Assembly: GCF_002008165.1 (NCBI RefSeq)
Contig: NZ_MRDM01000029.1
Coordinates: 62,001 to 126,000, forward strand
Source: Rhizobium laguerreae
GTDB taxonomy: Bacteria > Pseudomonadota > Alphaproteobacteria > Rhizobiales > Rhizobiaceae
Reading direction: 5' to 3'
Length of the DNA stretch: 64,000 nucleotides
The notes below the pieces were generated by a model, which was not told the DNA's origin, made no database searches, and saw only the letters and a list, made by a program, of their open reading frames with translations. Both the position numbers and the translations under genes were made by a program. Positions 14,745 to 24,601 of the stretch are shown here, piece after piece (the first letter of the stretch is position 1; each line of letters starts with the position of its first letter).

Positions 14745-16634
14745 ATGGCGTCTGCAGCGGATCTGTTGCGTATTGAAAATCTCGACGTCTCCTTCTCGGT
14801 TTTCGGTGACCGGCTACGCGTCGTAAAACAAGCCAATCTTCGCATCCTTCCTGGCAAGGTCACCGCCCTCGTTGGTGAATCCGGCTCGGGAAAATCGGTG
14901 ATCAGTCAGTCGGTCATGGGCATCCTGCCCAATCCGGCCAAGGCGACGGGCAGCATCCTCTTCACCGACCCGCTCGACGGCAGCACGACCGATATTCTGT
15001 CCTTTCCGCGCGACAGTGAGGAAATGCGTGACCTGCGCGGCCGGCGCATGGCGACGATCTTCCAGGAGCCGATGACCTCGCTCTCGCCGCTGCATACGAT
15101 CGGCAATCAGATCAGCGAGGTGCTGCTGATCCATACCAAAACCGACAAGCAGGAAGCCCGTGAAAAAACCGAGGAGATGCTTGGCCTGGTCGGCTTCGCC
15201 AATCCGCACCGCACCTACGACATGTATCCGTTCGAATTGTCCGGCGGCATGCGGCAGCGCGCGATGATCGCCATGGCGCTGATCTGCAAACCGGCGCTGC
15301 TGATCGCCGATGAGCCGACGACGGCGCTCGACGTGACGATACAGGCGCAGATCCTGGAACTGCTCCGCGAGTTGCAGGCCAAGCTCGGCATGGCGATGCT
15401 GCTGATTACCCACGATCTCGGCATCGTCGCCAACATGGCCGACGAGGTGGTCGTCATCTATCACGGCGAGATCATGGAAGCAGGACCGGTCGAGGCGATC
15501 TTCCGCGATCCGCAGCATCCCTATCTCAAGGGCCTGATGGCCGCCGTTCCGCATTTCGACATGAAGCCCGGCGAGCGGCTGAAGGCGCTGCGTGACGTAC
15601 CGGTCAATCTCGAAGCCCTGGTCGGCAAGAAGAAGCCGCTCCAGGCAGAGGCGCCGGGCGTGCTGCTTTCCGTCACCAATCTCTCGAAGACTTACAAGAC
15701 GCGCAAGCGCGGTTTCCTCGGCAAGCAGGAAGCCGCCGTCTTGCGCGCGGTCGACGATGTCAGCTTCGATATCCGCCGCGGCGAATGTCTCGGCCTGGTG
15801 GGCGAGTCCGGCTGCGGCAAGACGACACTCAGTAAGATCCTGATGCGCGCCATCACGCCGGACAGCGGCGCAGTGGTGTTCAACGACGGCAAGGAGGTCG
15901 TCGACGTCCTCTCCGTCAAAGGCGCCGAACTGCAGGACATGCGGACCAAGATCCAGATGGTGTTCCAGGACCCTGTCTCCTCGCTCTCGCCGCGCATGAC
16001 GGTGCGCAACATTCTGAGTGAACCGCTCGAGATCCATGACCGCGGCGACAGCGACGAGCGCAAGCGCAAGGTCGAAGGGCTGATGGCGGCCATTGGCCTC
16101 GACAAGCGTTATCTCAGCCGTTACCCGCACAGTTTTTCAGGCGGTCAGCGCCAGCGCATCGGCATCGCGCGCGCACTCGCGCTCGGCCCGAAGCTCGTCA
16201 TCCTCGACGAGCCGGTCTCGGCGCTTGACGTCTCCGTGCAGGCGCAGATCCTCAACCTGTTGAAGGACCTGCAGAAGGAGCTGGGGCTTACCTATCTGTT
16301 CATTTCGCACAATCTCGCCGTCGTCGATTATATGGCCGACCGCATCGCGGTGATGTGCAAGGGCCGCATCGTCGAAATCGCGCCGCGCGAGATCATTCTG
16401 CGCGATCCGGTACACCCCTATACGAAATCGCTGCTCGCCGCCGTCCCCTTCCCCGATCTCGACCGGCCACTCGATTTCAAGGCGCTCAGGGAAAACGGCG
16501 CCGCCGACAAGCAGAATTGGGGCGTGACCTTCACCGCCGAGCATGACGACGCTTCCGAGCTTGCCTATGCGGACCTCGGCGATGGCCATCTGGTGCGCGC
16601 CCGCAAGGGCGCCGATATCAGGGAGTTGCGCTGA
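14745..16634 (+). CDS. peptide-type ABC importer, two ATPase domains fused
   Basis: The 629-residue protein has two full ATPase domains of the Dpp/Opp type. Domain 1 (residues 5-265) has Walker A GESGSGKSV, signature LSGGMRQR and Walker B LLIADEPTTALD. Domain 2 (about 300-565) has GESGCGKTT, FSGGQRQR and LVILDEPVSALD. Each ends with the HPYLKGLMAAVP/HPYTKSLLAAVP segment of the oligopeptide-transporter ATPase family. The tail of about 60 residues is unassigned. It energises import through the two permeases downstream. The stop overlaps the start of the binding-protein gene (ATGATGG context), so translation is coupled. It is the first gene of the operon. Confidence 0.92.
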   Translation: MASAADLLRIENLDVSFSVFGDRLRVVKQANLRILPGKVTALVGESGSGKSVISQSVMGILPNPAKATGSILFTDPLDGSTTDILSFPRDSEEMRDLRGRRMATIFQEPMTSLSPLHTIGNQISEVLLIHTKTDKQEAREKTEEMLGLVGFANPHRTYDMYPFELSGGMRQRAMIAMALICKPALLIADEPTTALDVTIQAQILELLRELQAKLGMAMLLITHDLGIVANMADEVVVIYHGEIMEAGPVEAIFRDPQHPYLKGLMAAVPHFDMKPGERLKALRDVPVNLEALVGKKKPLQAEAPGVLLSVTNLSKTYKTRKRGFLGKQEAAVLRAVDDVSFDIRRGECLGLVGESGCGKTTLSKILMRAITPDSGAVVFNDGKEVVDVLSVKGAELQDMRTKIQMVFQDPVSSLSPRMTVRNILSEPLEIHDRGDSDERKRKVEGLMAAIGLDKRYLSRYPHSFSGGQRQRIGIARALALGPKLVILDEPVSALDVSVQAQILNLLKDLQKELGLTYLFISHNLAVVDYMADRIAVMCKGRIVEIAPREIILRDPVHPYTKSLLAAVPFPDLDRPLDFKALRENGAADKQNWGVTFTAEHDDASELAYADLGDGHLVRARKGADIRELR

Positions 16635-18541
16635 TGGTAACGCGTCGCATTTTTCTCGGCGGCCTCGTTGGCGCGGCGATCGCGCCCGCGGTGCTTCGGG
16701 CCGAACAGGCCGGCGAGCCGGAATTCCTCAAGGAGCGGCTGGCATCGGGTAGCCTGCCGCCGATGGCCGAGCGCATTCCAGCTCGCCCGCGCATCGTCAA
16801 CCTGAAGGAGATGGGGCTGCAGCCCGGCACCTATGGCGGCACGGTGCGCACCATCATCGGCGGCCAGCGCGACATCCGGTTCATGACGATTTACGGCTAT
16901 GCCCGCCTGGTCGGCTATGACAAGCACCTGCAGTTCCAGCCAGATATTCTGGCCGATTTCCACGCCGAGGACGAGAGGGTCTTCACTTTCACCCTACGCG
17001 AAGGCCATAAATGGTCAGACGGCCAGCCGTTCACGGCCGACGATTTCCGCTACTGGTGGGAAGACGTCATCCTGAACGAGAAGCTGACGCCCGGCGGCGG
17101 GGCGCTGGAGCTTCGTCCGCATGGCAGCCTGCCGCGCTTCGAGATGCTCGATCCGCTGACGGTACGCTACACCTGGGAAAAGCCCAACCCGATGTTCCTG
17201 CCGACCCTGGCAGGGCCCTTGCCGCTCGTGATCGTCGGGCCGGCGCATTACCTGAAGCAGTTCCACAAGAAGTTTCAGTCCGACGAAGCGAAGATGGAAC
17301 AGATGATGAAGGCCAGCCGCGTCAAGAAGTGGCAGGACCTGCACATCAAGATGGCGCGCTCCTACCGTCCTGAGAATCCGAACCTGCCGACCCTCGATCC
17401 CTGGCGCAACACGACGCCACTGCCGGCCGAGCAATTCGTCTTCGAGCGCAACCCGTTCTTCCACCGCGTCGACGAGACCGGCAGGCAGCTTCCCTATCTC
17501 GACCGTTTCGTCCTCAACGTCTCCTCGTCGTCGATCATCGCCGCCAAGGCCGGGGCCGGCGAAGCCGACCTGCAGGCGACCGGCATCGATTTCAACGACT
17601 ACACTTTCCTGAAGGAAGCCGAGAAGCGTTTCCCGGTGAAGGTGAACCTCTGGAAGCTGGCGCGCGGCTCACGCATCACGCTCTTGCCGAACCTCAACTG
17701 TGCCGACGAGGTGTGGCGCGGCCTGTTCCGCGACGTGCGCCTGCGCCGGGCGCTGTCGCTCGCGATAAACCGGCACGAGATCAACATGGTCGCCTTTTAC
17801 GGTCTGGGAACGCCGAGCGCCGACACCGTGCTACCCGACAGCCCGCTCTTCAAACCCGAATATGCCGATGCCTTCGTCAAGTTCGATCCCGACGAGGCCA
17901 ACCGCCTGCTCGACGAGCTCGGCCTGACCAAACGCGACGACGACGGCATCCGGCTGCTGCCGGACGGCCGGCGCGCCGAGATTACCGTCGAGACCGCCGG
18001 CGAAAGCAATCTCGATACCGACGTGCTGGAGCTGGTGCATGACCACTGGGCCAATATCGGCCTGGCGCTTTTTACCCGCACCTCGCAGCGCGACGTCTTC
18101 CGCAACCGCGCCATGAGCGGTTCGATCATGATGTCGATCTGGTACGGGCTCGACAATGGGGTGCCGACGGCCGATATGTCGCCCTCCGGGCTGGCGCCGA
18201 CGCTCGACGATCAGCTGCAATGGCCGCTCTGGGGCATGCACTACCTCTCCGCCGGCCAGGAGGGCGTCGCACCCGACCTGCCGGAAGCCGCCGAACTGGT
18301 CGAGCTGCTCAAACAATGGGGCTCGACGGCGAAGTTCGAGGAGCGCCAGGTGATCTGGCACAGGATGCTGTCGATCTATACGCAGCAGGTCTTCTCGATC
18401 GGCCTCATCAACAGCACGCCGCAGCCGATCCTTCGCGCCGCCAAGCTGCAGAACCTGCCGGACAAAGCGCTCTACGGCTTCGACCCCACCTCCTATCTCG
18501 GCGTCTACATGCCGGATGCATTCTGGTACAAGGAGGCTTGA
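16634..18541 (+). CDS. family 5 extracellular solute-binding protein, Tat-type signal
   Basis: The 635-residue protein starts MVTRRIFLGGLVGAAIAPAV, with a twin-arginine motif (TRRIFLGG) and signal-peptide-like hydrophobic region, so export in folded form is likely. The rest is a family 5 binding protein (dipeptide, oligopeptide, nickel type): FTFTLREGHKWSDGQPFTADDFRYWW-like sequence near 115-140 and VRLRRALSLAINRHEIN near 370. It delivers substrate to the permeases encoded next. The ligand is not predictable; large family 5 proteins of rhizobia take peptides, opines or oligosaccharides. Confidence 0.88.
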   Translation: MVTRRIFLGGLVGAAIAPAVLRAEQAGEPEFLKERLASGSLPPMAERIPARPRIVNLKEMGLQPGTYGGTVRTIIGGQRDIRFMTIYGYARLVGYDKHLQFQPDILADFHAEDERVFTFTLREGHKWSDGQPFTADDFRYWWEDVILNEKLTPGGGALELRPHGSLPRFEMLDPLTVRYTWEKPNPMFLPTLAGPLPLVIVGPAHYLKQFHKKFQSDEAKMEQMMKASRVKKWQDLHIKMARSYRPENPNLPTLDPWRNTTPLPAEQFVFERNPFFHRVDETGRQLPYLDRFVLNVSSSSIIAAKAGAGEADLQATGIDFNDYTFLKEAEKRFPVKVNLWKLARGSRITLLPNLNCADEVWRGLFRDVRLRRALSLAINRHEINMVAFYGLGTPSADTVLPDSPLFKPEYADAFVKFDPDEANRLLDELGLTKRDDDGIRLLPDGRRAEITVETAGESNLDTDVLELVHDHWANIGLALFTRTSQRDVFRNRAMSGSIMMSIWYGLDNGVPTADMSPSGLAPTLDDQLQWPLWGMHYLSAGQEGVAPDLPEAAELVELLKQWGSTAKFEERQVIWHRMLSIYTQQVFSIGLINSTPQPILRAAKLQNLPDKALYGFDPTSYLGVYMPDAFWYKEA

Positions 18542-18544
18542 GGC

Positions 18545-19543
18545 GTGCTCAGATACATTCTCTGGCGCATCGCCGCCATGGTGCCGACGCTCTTCGTCAT
18601 TTCGGCGCTGGTCTTCACCATCATCGAGCTACCGCCGGGCGACTTCTTCGAGAGCCAGATCGCCGAGCTGCGGGCCTCCGGCGAGACCGCCAATCTCCAG
18701 GAAATCGAGGAGATGCGCCAGCAATACGGCTTCGACAAGCCGGAGATCGTGCGCTATTTCTATTGGGTCGGCGGCATGCTGCACGGCGATTTCGGCTATT
18801 CCTTCGAATACCAGCTCCCGGTTTCGGACGTGGTCGGCGAACGGCTGTGGCTGACGATCCTCGTCTCCTTCACGACGATCCTGCTCACCTGGCTGATCGC
18901 CTTTCCGATCGGCATCTATTCGGCGACGCACCAGTACAGCTGGAGTGATTACGGGCTGACCTTCCTCGGCCTGCTCGGCATCGCCATTCCAAACTTCATG
19001 CTGGCGCTGATCCTGATGTATTTCGCCAATGTCTGGTTCGGTCTGTCGATCGGCCATCTGATGGATCAGCAATATCTCAACGAGCCGATGAGCTGGGAAA
19101 AGGCGCGGTCGATCCTCTCTCACCTGTGGATCCCCGTGATCATCGTCGGCACCGCCGGCACGGCTGGTATGATCCGGCGGCTGCGTGCCAACCTGCTCGA
19201 CGAGATGCAGAAGCAGTATGTCGTCACTGCACGCGCCAAAGGCCTGCCGCCGCTGAAGGCGCTGGTCAAATATCCGCTGCGCATGGCGCTCAATTTCTTC
19301 GTCGCCGATATCGGCTCGATCCTGCCATCGATCATTTCGGGCGCCGAAATCGTGGCGATCGTGCTGTCGCTGGAAACGACCGGGCCGATGCTGATCAAGG
19401 CGCTGCAGAGCCAGGACATGTATCTCGCCGGCTCCTTCCTGATGTTTCTCGCCTTCCTCAACGTCATCGGCGTGCTGATCTCCGATATCGCCCTCGGCTT
19501 CCTCGATCCCCGTATCCGTCTGCAAGGCAGGAGCACCAAATAA
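18545..19543 (+). CDS. ABC importer permease, DppB/OppB type
   Basis: The 332-residue protein begins MLRYILWRIAAMVPTLFVIS, the typical N-terminal helix of the DppB/OppB permeases. About six membrane segments follow. The cytoplasmic coupling segment, where the ATPase docks, is near residue 230-245 (QYVVTARAKGLPPLKALVKY), with the EAA-like alanine and glycine. The start is GTG at 18545, three bases after the binding-protein stop. Its stop overlaps the next permease start. It forms the pore together with the second permease. Confidence 0.9.
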   Translation: MLRYILWRIAAMVPTLFVISALVFTIIELPPGDFFESQIAELRASGETANLQEIEEMRQQYGFDKPEIVRYFYWVGGMLHGDFGYSFEYQLPVSDVVGERLWLTILVSFTTILLTWLIAFPIGIYSATHQYSWSDYGLTFLGLLGIAIPNFMLALILMYFANVWFGLSIGHLMDQQYLNEPMSWEKARSILSHLWIPVIIVGTAGTAGMIRRLRANLLDEMQKQYVVTARAKGLPPLKALVKYPLRMALNFFVADIGSILPSIISGAEIVAIVLSLETTGPMLIKALQSQDMYLAGSFLMFLAFLNVIGVLISDIALGFLDPRIRLQGRSTK

Positions 19544-20715
19544 TGTCGCCCCTTCCCGCACCCGGCGCGCCGCTGCCGCACTACGTCTCGACCGCTCCCT
19601 TCGATCCCCAGGCGACCGAAAACCTGACGGCGGCGCAATCGCGCATCCATCTCGCCTCGCAGAAGCAGCTGATGTGGTGGAAGTTCAAGCAGCACAGGCT
19701 CGCCTTGATCTCCGGTTTCTTTCTCGCCGCGGTCTACCTGATGATCGTGATCGTCGAGTTTCTGGCGCCTTATGGCCTGCACACGCGCAATGTCGACTTC
19801 ATCCACGCGCCGCCGCAGCGCGTCCACTTCTTCGACAAGGGCAGTTTCGTCGGTCCCTTCGTCTACGGCCGCAGTATGGCGCTCGATCTCGACACGCTGC
19901 ACCGCGTCTATACCGAAAGGCCGAACGACGTGCAGCCGATCCGTTTCTTCTGCCGCGGCGATGCCTACAAATTCTGGGGCCTTGTCACGTCGGACTATCA
20001 TCTCGTCTGCCCGGCGATCGGCGGCCAGATGTTCCTGCTCGGTACCGACCGGCTCGGCCGCGACGTGCTTTCGCGCATCCTTTATGGCGCGCGGATATCG
20101 TTGACGATCGGCCTGATCGGCATTTCGATCAGCTTCGTGCTCGGCATCGTCATCGGCGGCCTTGCCGGTTATTGGGGCGGCTTTTTCGATCTCGTCGTCC
20201 AGCGCCTGATCGAAGTGTTGCAATCGCTGCCGAGCCTGCCGCTGTGGATGGCGCTGGCCGCCATCATGCCGGTGACGTGGAGCCCGATCGTCATCTATTT
20301 CGGCATAACGGTCATTCTCGGCATCATCGACTGGACCGGGCTTGCGCGCGCCGTGCGCTCCAAGCTGCTGGCGCTGCGCGAGGAGGATTACGTGCAGGCT
20401 GCGCAGCTGATGGGCGCCAGCACGCCGCGCATCATCGGCCGCCATCTGGTGCCTGGCTTCATGTCGCATCTCATTGCTTCGGCGACGATTTCGATCCCCA
20501 GCATGATCCTCGGCGAGACCGCGCTCTCCTTCCTGGGCCTCGGCCTTCGGCCGCCGATCACCAGCTGGGGCATTCTGCTGACGGAGGCAAAAAGCGTCAG
20601 CGTCATCGCCTTTTATCCCTGGCTGCTCTACCCGATCATTCCTGTTGTTCTTGTCATTTTGGCGTTCAACTTTCTGGGAGACGGCTTGCGTGATGCGGCA
20701 GATCCCTACAAATAG
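19543..20715 (+). CDS. ABC importer permease, DppC/OppC type
   Basis: The 390-residue protein starts MSPLPAPGAPLPHYVSTAPF. It has a DppC-type N-terminal helix (HRLALISGFFLAAVYLMIVI), a long periplasmic loop (residues 80-170) and the membrane domain with coupling segment DYVQAAQLMGASTPRIIGRH near 285. The ATG at 19543 overlaps the preceding stop (TAATG), which fixes the start. The extended periplasmic loop is larger than in DppC and resembles permeases such as YejE that work with large binding proteins. It is the last gene of the importer operon. Confidence 0.9.
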   Translation: MSPLPAPGAPLPHYVSTAPFDPQATENLTAAQSRIHLASQKQLMWWKFKQHRLALISGFFLAAVYLMIVIVEFLAPYGLHTRNVDFIHAPPQRVHFFDKGSFVGPFVYGRSMALDLDTLHRVYTERPNDVQPIRFFCRGDAYKFWGLVTSDYHLVCPAIGGQMFLLGTDRLGRDVLSRILYGARISLTIGLIGISISFVLGIVIGGLAGYWGGFFDLVVQRLIEVLQSLPSLPLWMALAAIMPVTWSPIVIYFGITVILGIIDWTGLARAVRSKLLALREEDYVQAAQLMGASTPRIIGRHLVPGFMSHLIASATISIPSMILGETALSFLGLGLRPPITSWGILLTEAKSVSVIAFYPWLLYPIIPVVLVILAFNFLGDGLRDAADPYK

Positions 20716-20811
20716 CAGGAAACGCGGCGGCCCATCACGGCACCGCCCCCGCCTCTTGGCCTCCGGACGGTGGGGGCACAAAGTATGTTGCTGACCCCAG
20801 AAGGGATGCCC

Positions 20812-22020
20812 ATGTCCAGACGTCTCGAAGATGCGCGCATCCTCATGTACAGTCACGATACTTTCGGTCTCGGCCATCTGCGCCGCTGCCGCGCCATCGC
20901 CCATGCGCTGGTCGAGGATTATCGCGGCCTCAACATTCTCATCATTTCGGGAGCGACGATCGCCGGCGCCTTCGATTACCGCGCCCGCGTCGATTTTGTG
21001 AAGATCCCGAGCGTCATCAAGCTGCGCAACGGCGAATATACGTCGCTTGCCAGCCATATCGACCTGCACGAGACGCTGAAGATGCGTGAATCGAGCATCC
21101 GTCACACGGCCGAGACCTTCCAGCCGGACATCTTCATCGTCGACAAGGAGCCGATGGGATTGAAGGGCGAAGTCGAAGATACGCTCGCCTATCTCAAGGC
21201 CCGCGGCACGGTGCTGGTGCTGGGGCTGCGCGAGATCATGGACGCGCCGCATCTGCTCGAGGCCGAGTGGAAGAAGAACAGCATCATGCAGAAGATCGAT
21301 CAATATTACGACAGCGTCTGGGTCTACGGTCCGCCGGAATTCTATGATCCGCTGATCGGCCTCGACGTGCCGCAAAGCCTGCGCCGGAAGATGGATTTCG
21401 TCGGCTTCCTGCAGCGCAGCGTCTCCAGGGGCAAGAGCTCGATCAACGCCCGCAAGGATAATTACCTGCTCGTCACCACGGGCGGCGGCGGCGACGGCTC
21501 CGATCTCGTCCACGACGTCATGAACGCCTACGAGGCCGATGCGACGCTGACGCAGAAAGCGCTCGTCGTGCTCGGGCCTTATATGCCGGCCGCCGAGCGC
21601 GCTAAGCTGGTGCAGAAGGGCGAAGCCATCCCCTATATCGAGGTGATCGAGTTCGACAACCACATGGAAGAGTTGATCGACGGCGCCACCGGCGTCGTCG
21701 CCATGGGCGGCTACAACACCTATTGCGAAATCCTCTCCTTCGATAAGCCGGCGCTCATCGTGCCGCGCGTCAAGCCGCGCGAGGAGCAGCTGCTGCGCGC
21801 CAAGCGGGCAAGCGAGCTCGGCCTCGTCGACATGCTGCTGCCGGACCAATCGGTCGACCCCACGATCATGGCCGAGGCGCTGAAGCGCCTGCCCTCCCGC
21901 CAGCCGCCTTCGAAGAGCGGCGGCAACATGCGTCTCGAAGGGCTGGACCACATTTCGCAGACCGTCGGCCGGTGGATCGACGGCCGCGGCAGCCACCTTT
22001 CCCTCGTCGGCGCGGAATAG
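20812..22020 (+). CDS. predicted glycosyltransferase, COG4671-like, copy 1
   Basis: The 402-residue protein starts MSRRLEDARILMYSHDTFGL and has a GT-B fold: GLGHLRRCRAIAHAL near residue 20 (MurG-like N-terminal loop) and a C-terminal donor-binding part with GGYNTYCEILSFDKPALIVP near 295. The start at 20812 is supported by AGAAGGGA five bases upstream; ATGs at 20785 and 20806 are alternatives. The gene opens a run of three glycosyltransferases before a degenerate ABC protein. A 31-residue region (FVGFLQRSVSRGKSS) lacks clear matches. Donor and acceptor are unknown. A related protein is encoded at 23274. Confidence 0.8.
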   Translation: MSRRLEDARILMYSHDTFGLGHLRRCRAIAHALVEDYRGLNILIISGATIAGAFDYRARVDFVKIPSVIKLRNGEYTSLASHIDLHETLKMRESSIRHTAETFQPDIFIVDKEPMGLKGEVEDTLAYLKARGTVLVLGLREIMDAPHLLEAEWKKNSIMQKIDQYYDSVWVYGPPEFYDPLIGLDVPQSLRRKMDFVGFLQRSVSRGKSSINARKDNYLLVTTGGGGDGSDLVHDVMNAYEADATLTQKALVVLGPYMPAAERAKLVQKGEAIPYIEVIEFDNHMEELIDGATGVVAMGGYNTYCEILSFDKPALIVPRVKPREEQLLRAKRASELGLVDMLLPDQSVDPTIMAEALKRLPSRQPPSKSGGNMRLEGLDHISQTVGRWIDGRGSHLSLVGAE

Positions 22021-22029
22021 GGCAAAGCC

Positions 22030-23277
22030 TTGCCGCCACGCCGCAAGATCCTCGTCGTGCTGAAAGGTTATCCTCGCCTTTCGGAGACCTTCATCGCCCA
22101 GGAGCTGCTCGGCCTCGAAAAGGCCGGCTTCGACCTGACGCTGATTTCGATGCGCCGGCCGACCGACAAGAAGCGCCATCCCGTGCATGACGAGATCCGG
22201 GCGCGCGTCGTCTATCTGCCGGAGTATCTGCACGAGGAGCCGATCCGGGTGCTGAAGGGCTTGATCGCCGGCCTCTCCAGACCCGGCTTCAAGGCGCTGA
22301 TGAAGCGCTTCCTCGCCGACCTCAAACGCGACATCTCCCGCAACCGCTTCCGCCGTCTCGGTCAGGCGCTGGTGCTGGGGCGCGAATGGCCGGACGAGGG
22401 CGAATGGCTGCATGCCCATTTCATCCACACGCCGGCCTCGGTGACGGAATATGCGAGCATCCTCACGGGCACGCCCTGGACCTGTTCGGCGCATGCCAAG
22501 GACATTTGGACGTCGCCCGACTGGGAGCTGAACGAGAAACTCGGCAGCGCCCGCTGGACCGTCACCTGCACCAGGACGGGCTACGACCATATGCGGACGC
22601 TGACATCCCGCAAGGAGGCCGTGCACCTGAGTTACCACGGCCTCGATCTCGCCCGTTTCGGCCATTTCGCCGGCGAGCGTTCAGACCGCACCGGCAGCGA
22701 GCCCGGCGATCCGGCCTTGATCCTCAGCGTCGGCCGCGCCGTCGAGAAGAAGGGTTACGACGTGTTGCTGCGGGCGCTGTCACTGCTGCCCGCCGAGCTT
22801 CACTGGCGCATGGACCATATCGGCGGCGGCGAGGAGCTTGCGAAACTGAAAGTCCTGGCGACCGAACTCGGCATCTCCGGCCGCATCGTCTGGAAGGGCG
22901 CCATGGCGCAGGAAGACGTGCTCGATCATTACCGCCGCGCCGACCTCTTCGCACTTGCCTGCCGCATCGCCGCCAATGGCGACCGCGACGGCCTGCCGAA
23001 CGTCCTGGTCGAAGCCTCCAGCCAGCGGCTCGTCTGCCTCTCGACCGACGTATCCGGCGTGCCGGAGCTCCTGAAGAACGGTGAAAACGGCCTCGTCGTG
23101 CCGCCGGAGGACCCGGCGCTGCTGGCCAACGCGCTGGAGGCGGCGATCCGCGACCCGGCACTGCGAAAGCGCCTCGGCGATGCCGCCGAAATCCAGGTGC
23201 GCGAATATTTCGACTATCACTCCAGCATCAGACAGCTCACCGGCCTGTTCGAGGCAGAATGGCAGAAGGCGTCATGA
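22030..23277 (+). CDS. GT4-type glycosyltransferase
   Basis: The 415-residue protein begins PPRRKILVVLKGYPRLSETF, a GT-B first strand with the SETF pattern of GT4 enzymes. The donor-binding half has LILSVGRAVEKKGYDVLLRA near 235, LPNVLVEASSQRLVCLSTDV near 325, with the conserved Glu, and NGLVVPPEDP near 355. The only start is TTG at 22030, ten bases after the previous stop and in the same frame as that gene. It is translationally close to both neighbours. It probably transfers a hexose from a nucleotide sugar to an envelope glycan. The acceptor is not known. Confidence 0.85.
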   Translation: MPPRRKILVVLKGYPRLSETFIAQELLGLEKAGFDLTLISMRRPTDKKRHPVHDEIRARVVYLPEYLHEEPIRVLKGLIAGLSRPGFKALMKRFLADLKRDISRNRFRRLGQALVLGREWPDEGEWLHAHFIHTPASVTEYASILTGTPWTCSAHAKDIWTSPDWELNEKLGSARWTVTCTRTGYDHMRTLTSRKEAVHLSYHGLDLARFGHFAGERSDRTGSEPGDPALILSVGRAVEKKGYDVLLRALSLLPAELHWRMDHIGGGEELAKLKVLATELGISGRIVWKGAMAQEDVLDHYRRADLFALACRIAANGDRDGLPNVLVEASSQRLVCLSTDVSGVPELLKNGENGLVVPPEDPALLANALEAAIRDPALRKRLGDAAEIQVREYFDYHSSIRQLTGLFEAEWQKAS

Positions 23278-24419
23278 CGGCACCGCGTATTTTCTTCTAC
23301 GTCCAGCATCTGCTCGGCATCGGCCACATAGCCCGCGCCAGCCGCATCGCCAATGCATTGATCAAGGACGGTTTTGACGTGACTGTCGTGACCGGCGGCC
23401 TGCCGATGCCGGGCTTTCCGGGCGAAGGCGTGAAGACCGTAGCCCTGCCGGCGGTCGTCGCCAGCAATGCCGGCTTCTCCGGCCTCGCCGATGCCGAGGG
23501 CCGACCGGCCGGCGAGGAATTCCTCAATATACGCCGCCAGCTGCTGCTCGACGCTTTTCATGCCGCAAAGCCCGATGTCGTCATCATCGAGGCCTTCCCC
23601 TTTGGCCGGCGACAGATGCGCTTCGAACTGCTGCCGCTGCTTGAGGCGATCGAAAAAGCCGAACTGCGGCCGAAACTCATAAGCTCGGTTCGCGACATCC
23701 TGCAGGAAAACCGCAAGGCCGGCCGCGACGCGGAGACCGTCGCGCTGGTCAAGGACCATTTCGATGCCGTGCTCGTCCATGGCGATCCAGATTTCGTCAG
23801 GCTGGAGGACACCTTCCCGCTGACATCCGAGATCGCCGACAGGCTGCGCTATACCGGCCTCGTCGCAGCCCCGCCGGCGCCGGAACCCGCCGAGACATTC
23901 GACATCATCGCATCGGCGGGCGGCGGTGCGGTCGGCGCCGCGCTGATCGGCGCGGCAAAAGAGGCGGCAGCGCTGCTGCCGGACAATCTTCGCTGGCTGC
24001 TGGTCGCCGGCCCTAACCTGCCTGAGGCCGATTTCGCTGCGCTGTCCGAGGACGCGGGCCCGAATGTGACGCTGGCGCGCTTCCGCAAGGATTTTCCCTC
24101 GCTGCTGCGCGGTGCGAAGGTTTCGATCTCGCAGGCCGGCTACAACACGGTCGGCGATCTCTTGCGCACCGAATGCCGGGCGATCCTCATCCCCTTCGTC
24201 GCCGGCGGCGAGACCGAGCAGACGGTGCGCGCCGAACGACTGCAGGCGCTCGGCCTCGCCGATATCCTGCCGGAGAACGGACTGACGTCGGGCCATGTGA
24301 AAGAGGCGGTCGAAAAGGCGCTTGCCGCACAGCCACGCGGGCCGGTCTTGCTCGACCTCGACGGGGCGGAGAAAACCGCCCTCATCATTCGCTCCATGAT
24401 TGCCGAATCCCTCGCCTAA
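23274..24419 (+). CDS. predicted glycosyltransferase, COG4671-like, copy 2
   Basis: The protein of about 381 residues starts MTAPRIFFYVQHLLGIGHIA, followed by RASRIANAL, the MurG-like N-terminal motif also present in the first glycosyltransferase of the cluster (HDTFGLGHLRRCRAIAHAL). The C-terminal half has ISQAGYNTVGDLLRTECRAI and FVAGGETEQTVRAERL, typical of the donor site of this group. The ATG at 23274 overlaps the preceding TGA (ATGA), with AGAAGG upstream; an ATG 15 bases earlier is possible. The gene pair is probably an ancient duplication. Substrate is unknown. Confidence 0.8.
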   Translation: MTAPRIFFYVQHLLGIGHIARASRIANALIKDGFDVTVVTGGLPMPGFPGEGVKTVALPAVVASNAGFSGLADAEGRPAGEEFLNIRRQLLLDAFHAAKPDVVIIEAFPFGRRQMRFELLPLLEAIEKAELRPKLISSVRDILQENRKAGRDAETVALVKDHFDAVLVHGDPDFVRLEDTFPLTSEIADRLRYTGLVAAPPAPEPAETFDIIASAGGGAVGAALIGAAKEAAALLPDNLRWLLVAGPNLPEADFAALSEDAGPNVTLARFRKDFPSLLRGAKVSISQAGYNTVGDLLRTECRAILIPFVAGGETEQTVRAERLQALGLADILPENGLTSGHVKEAVEKALAAQPRGPVLLDLDGAEKTALIIRSMIAESLA

Positions 24420-24601
24420 TCCAAAATTCCTGTGATATAAGCAATGTTCCGGCGAGAATCGGCATTTTTGCAGCCGGTCGCTTCGCCTTGTTTTCATTGC
24501 GATATCGGCGGTCCGGCTGCATGGTCCTGTTCTTGAGAATCCTCCCCCGCACGGCGCCCGGATCGCGCCTCCGGAATTTCCCAGCAAGCTGACGGTTAGC
24601 C

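Noticed and set aside
20716..20811. GC-rich hairpin before the first glycosyltransferase
   Set aside because: GCCCCC/GGGGGC arms can pair, but pairing is interrupted and no T-run follows, so terminator status is not supported.
19120..22665. Minus-strand open frame of about 1180 codons
   Set aside because: It is antisense to four well-supported genes (two permeases, two glycosyltransferases). Its translation is rich in D, R, H and Q as expected from the reverse frame of GC-rich coding DNA, with no recognisable domain.
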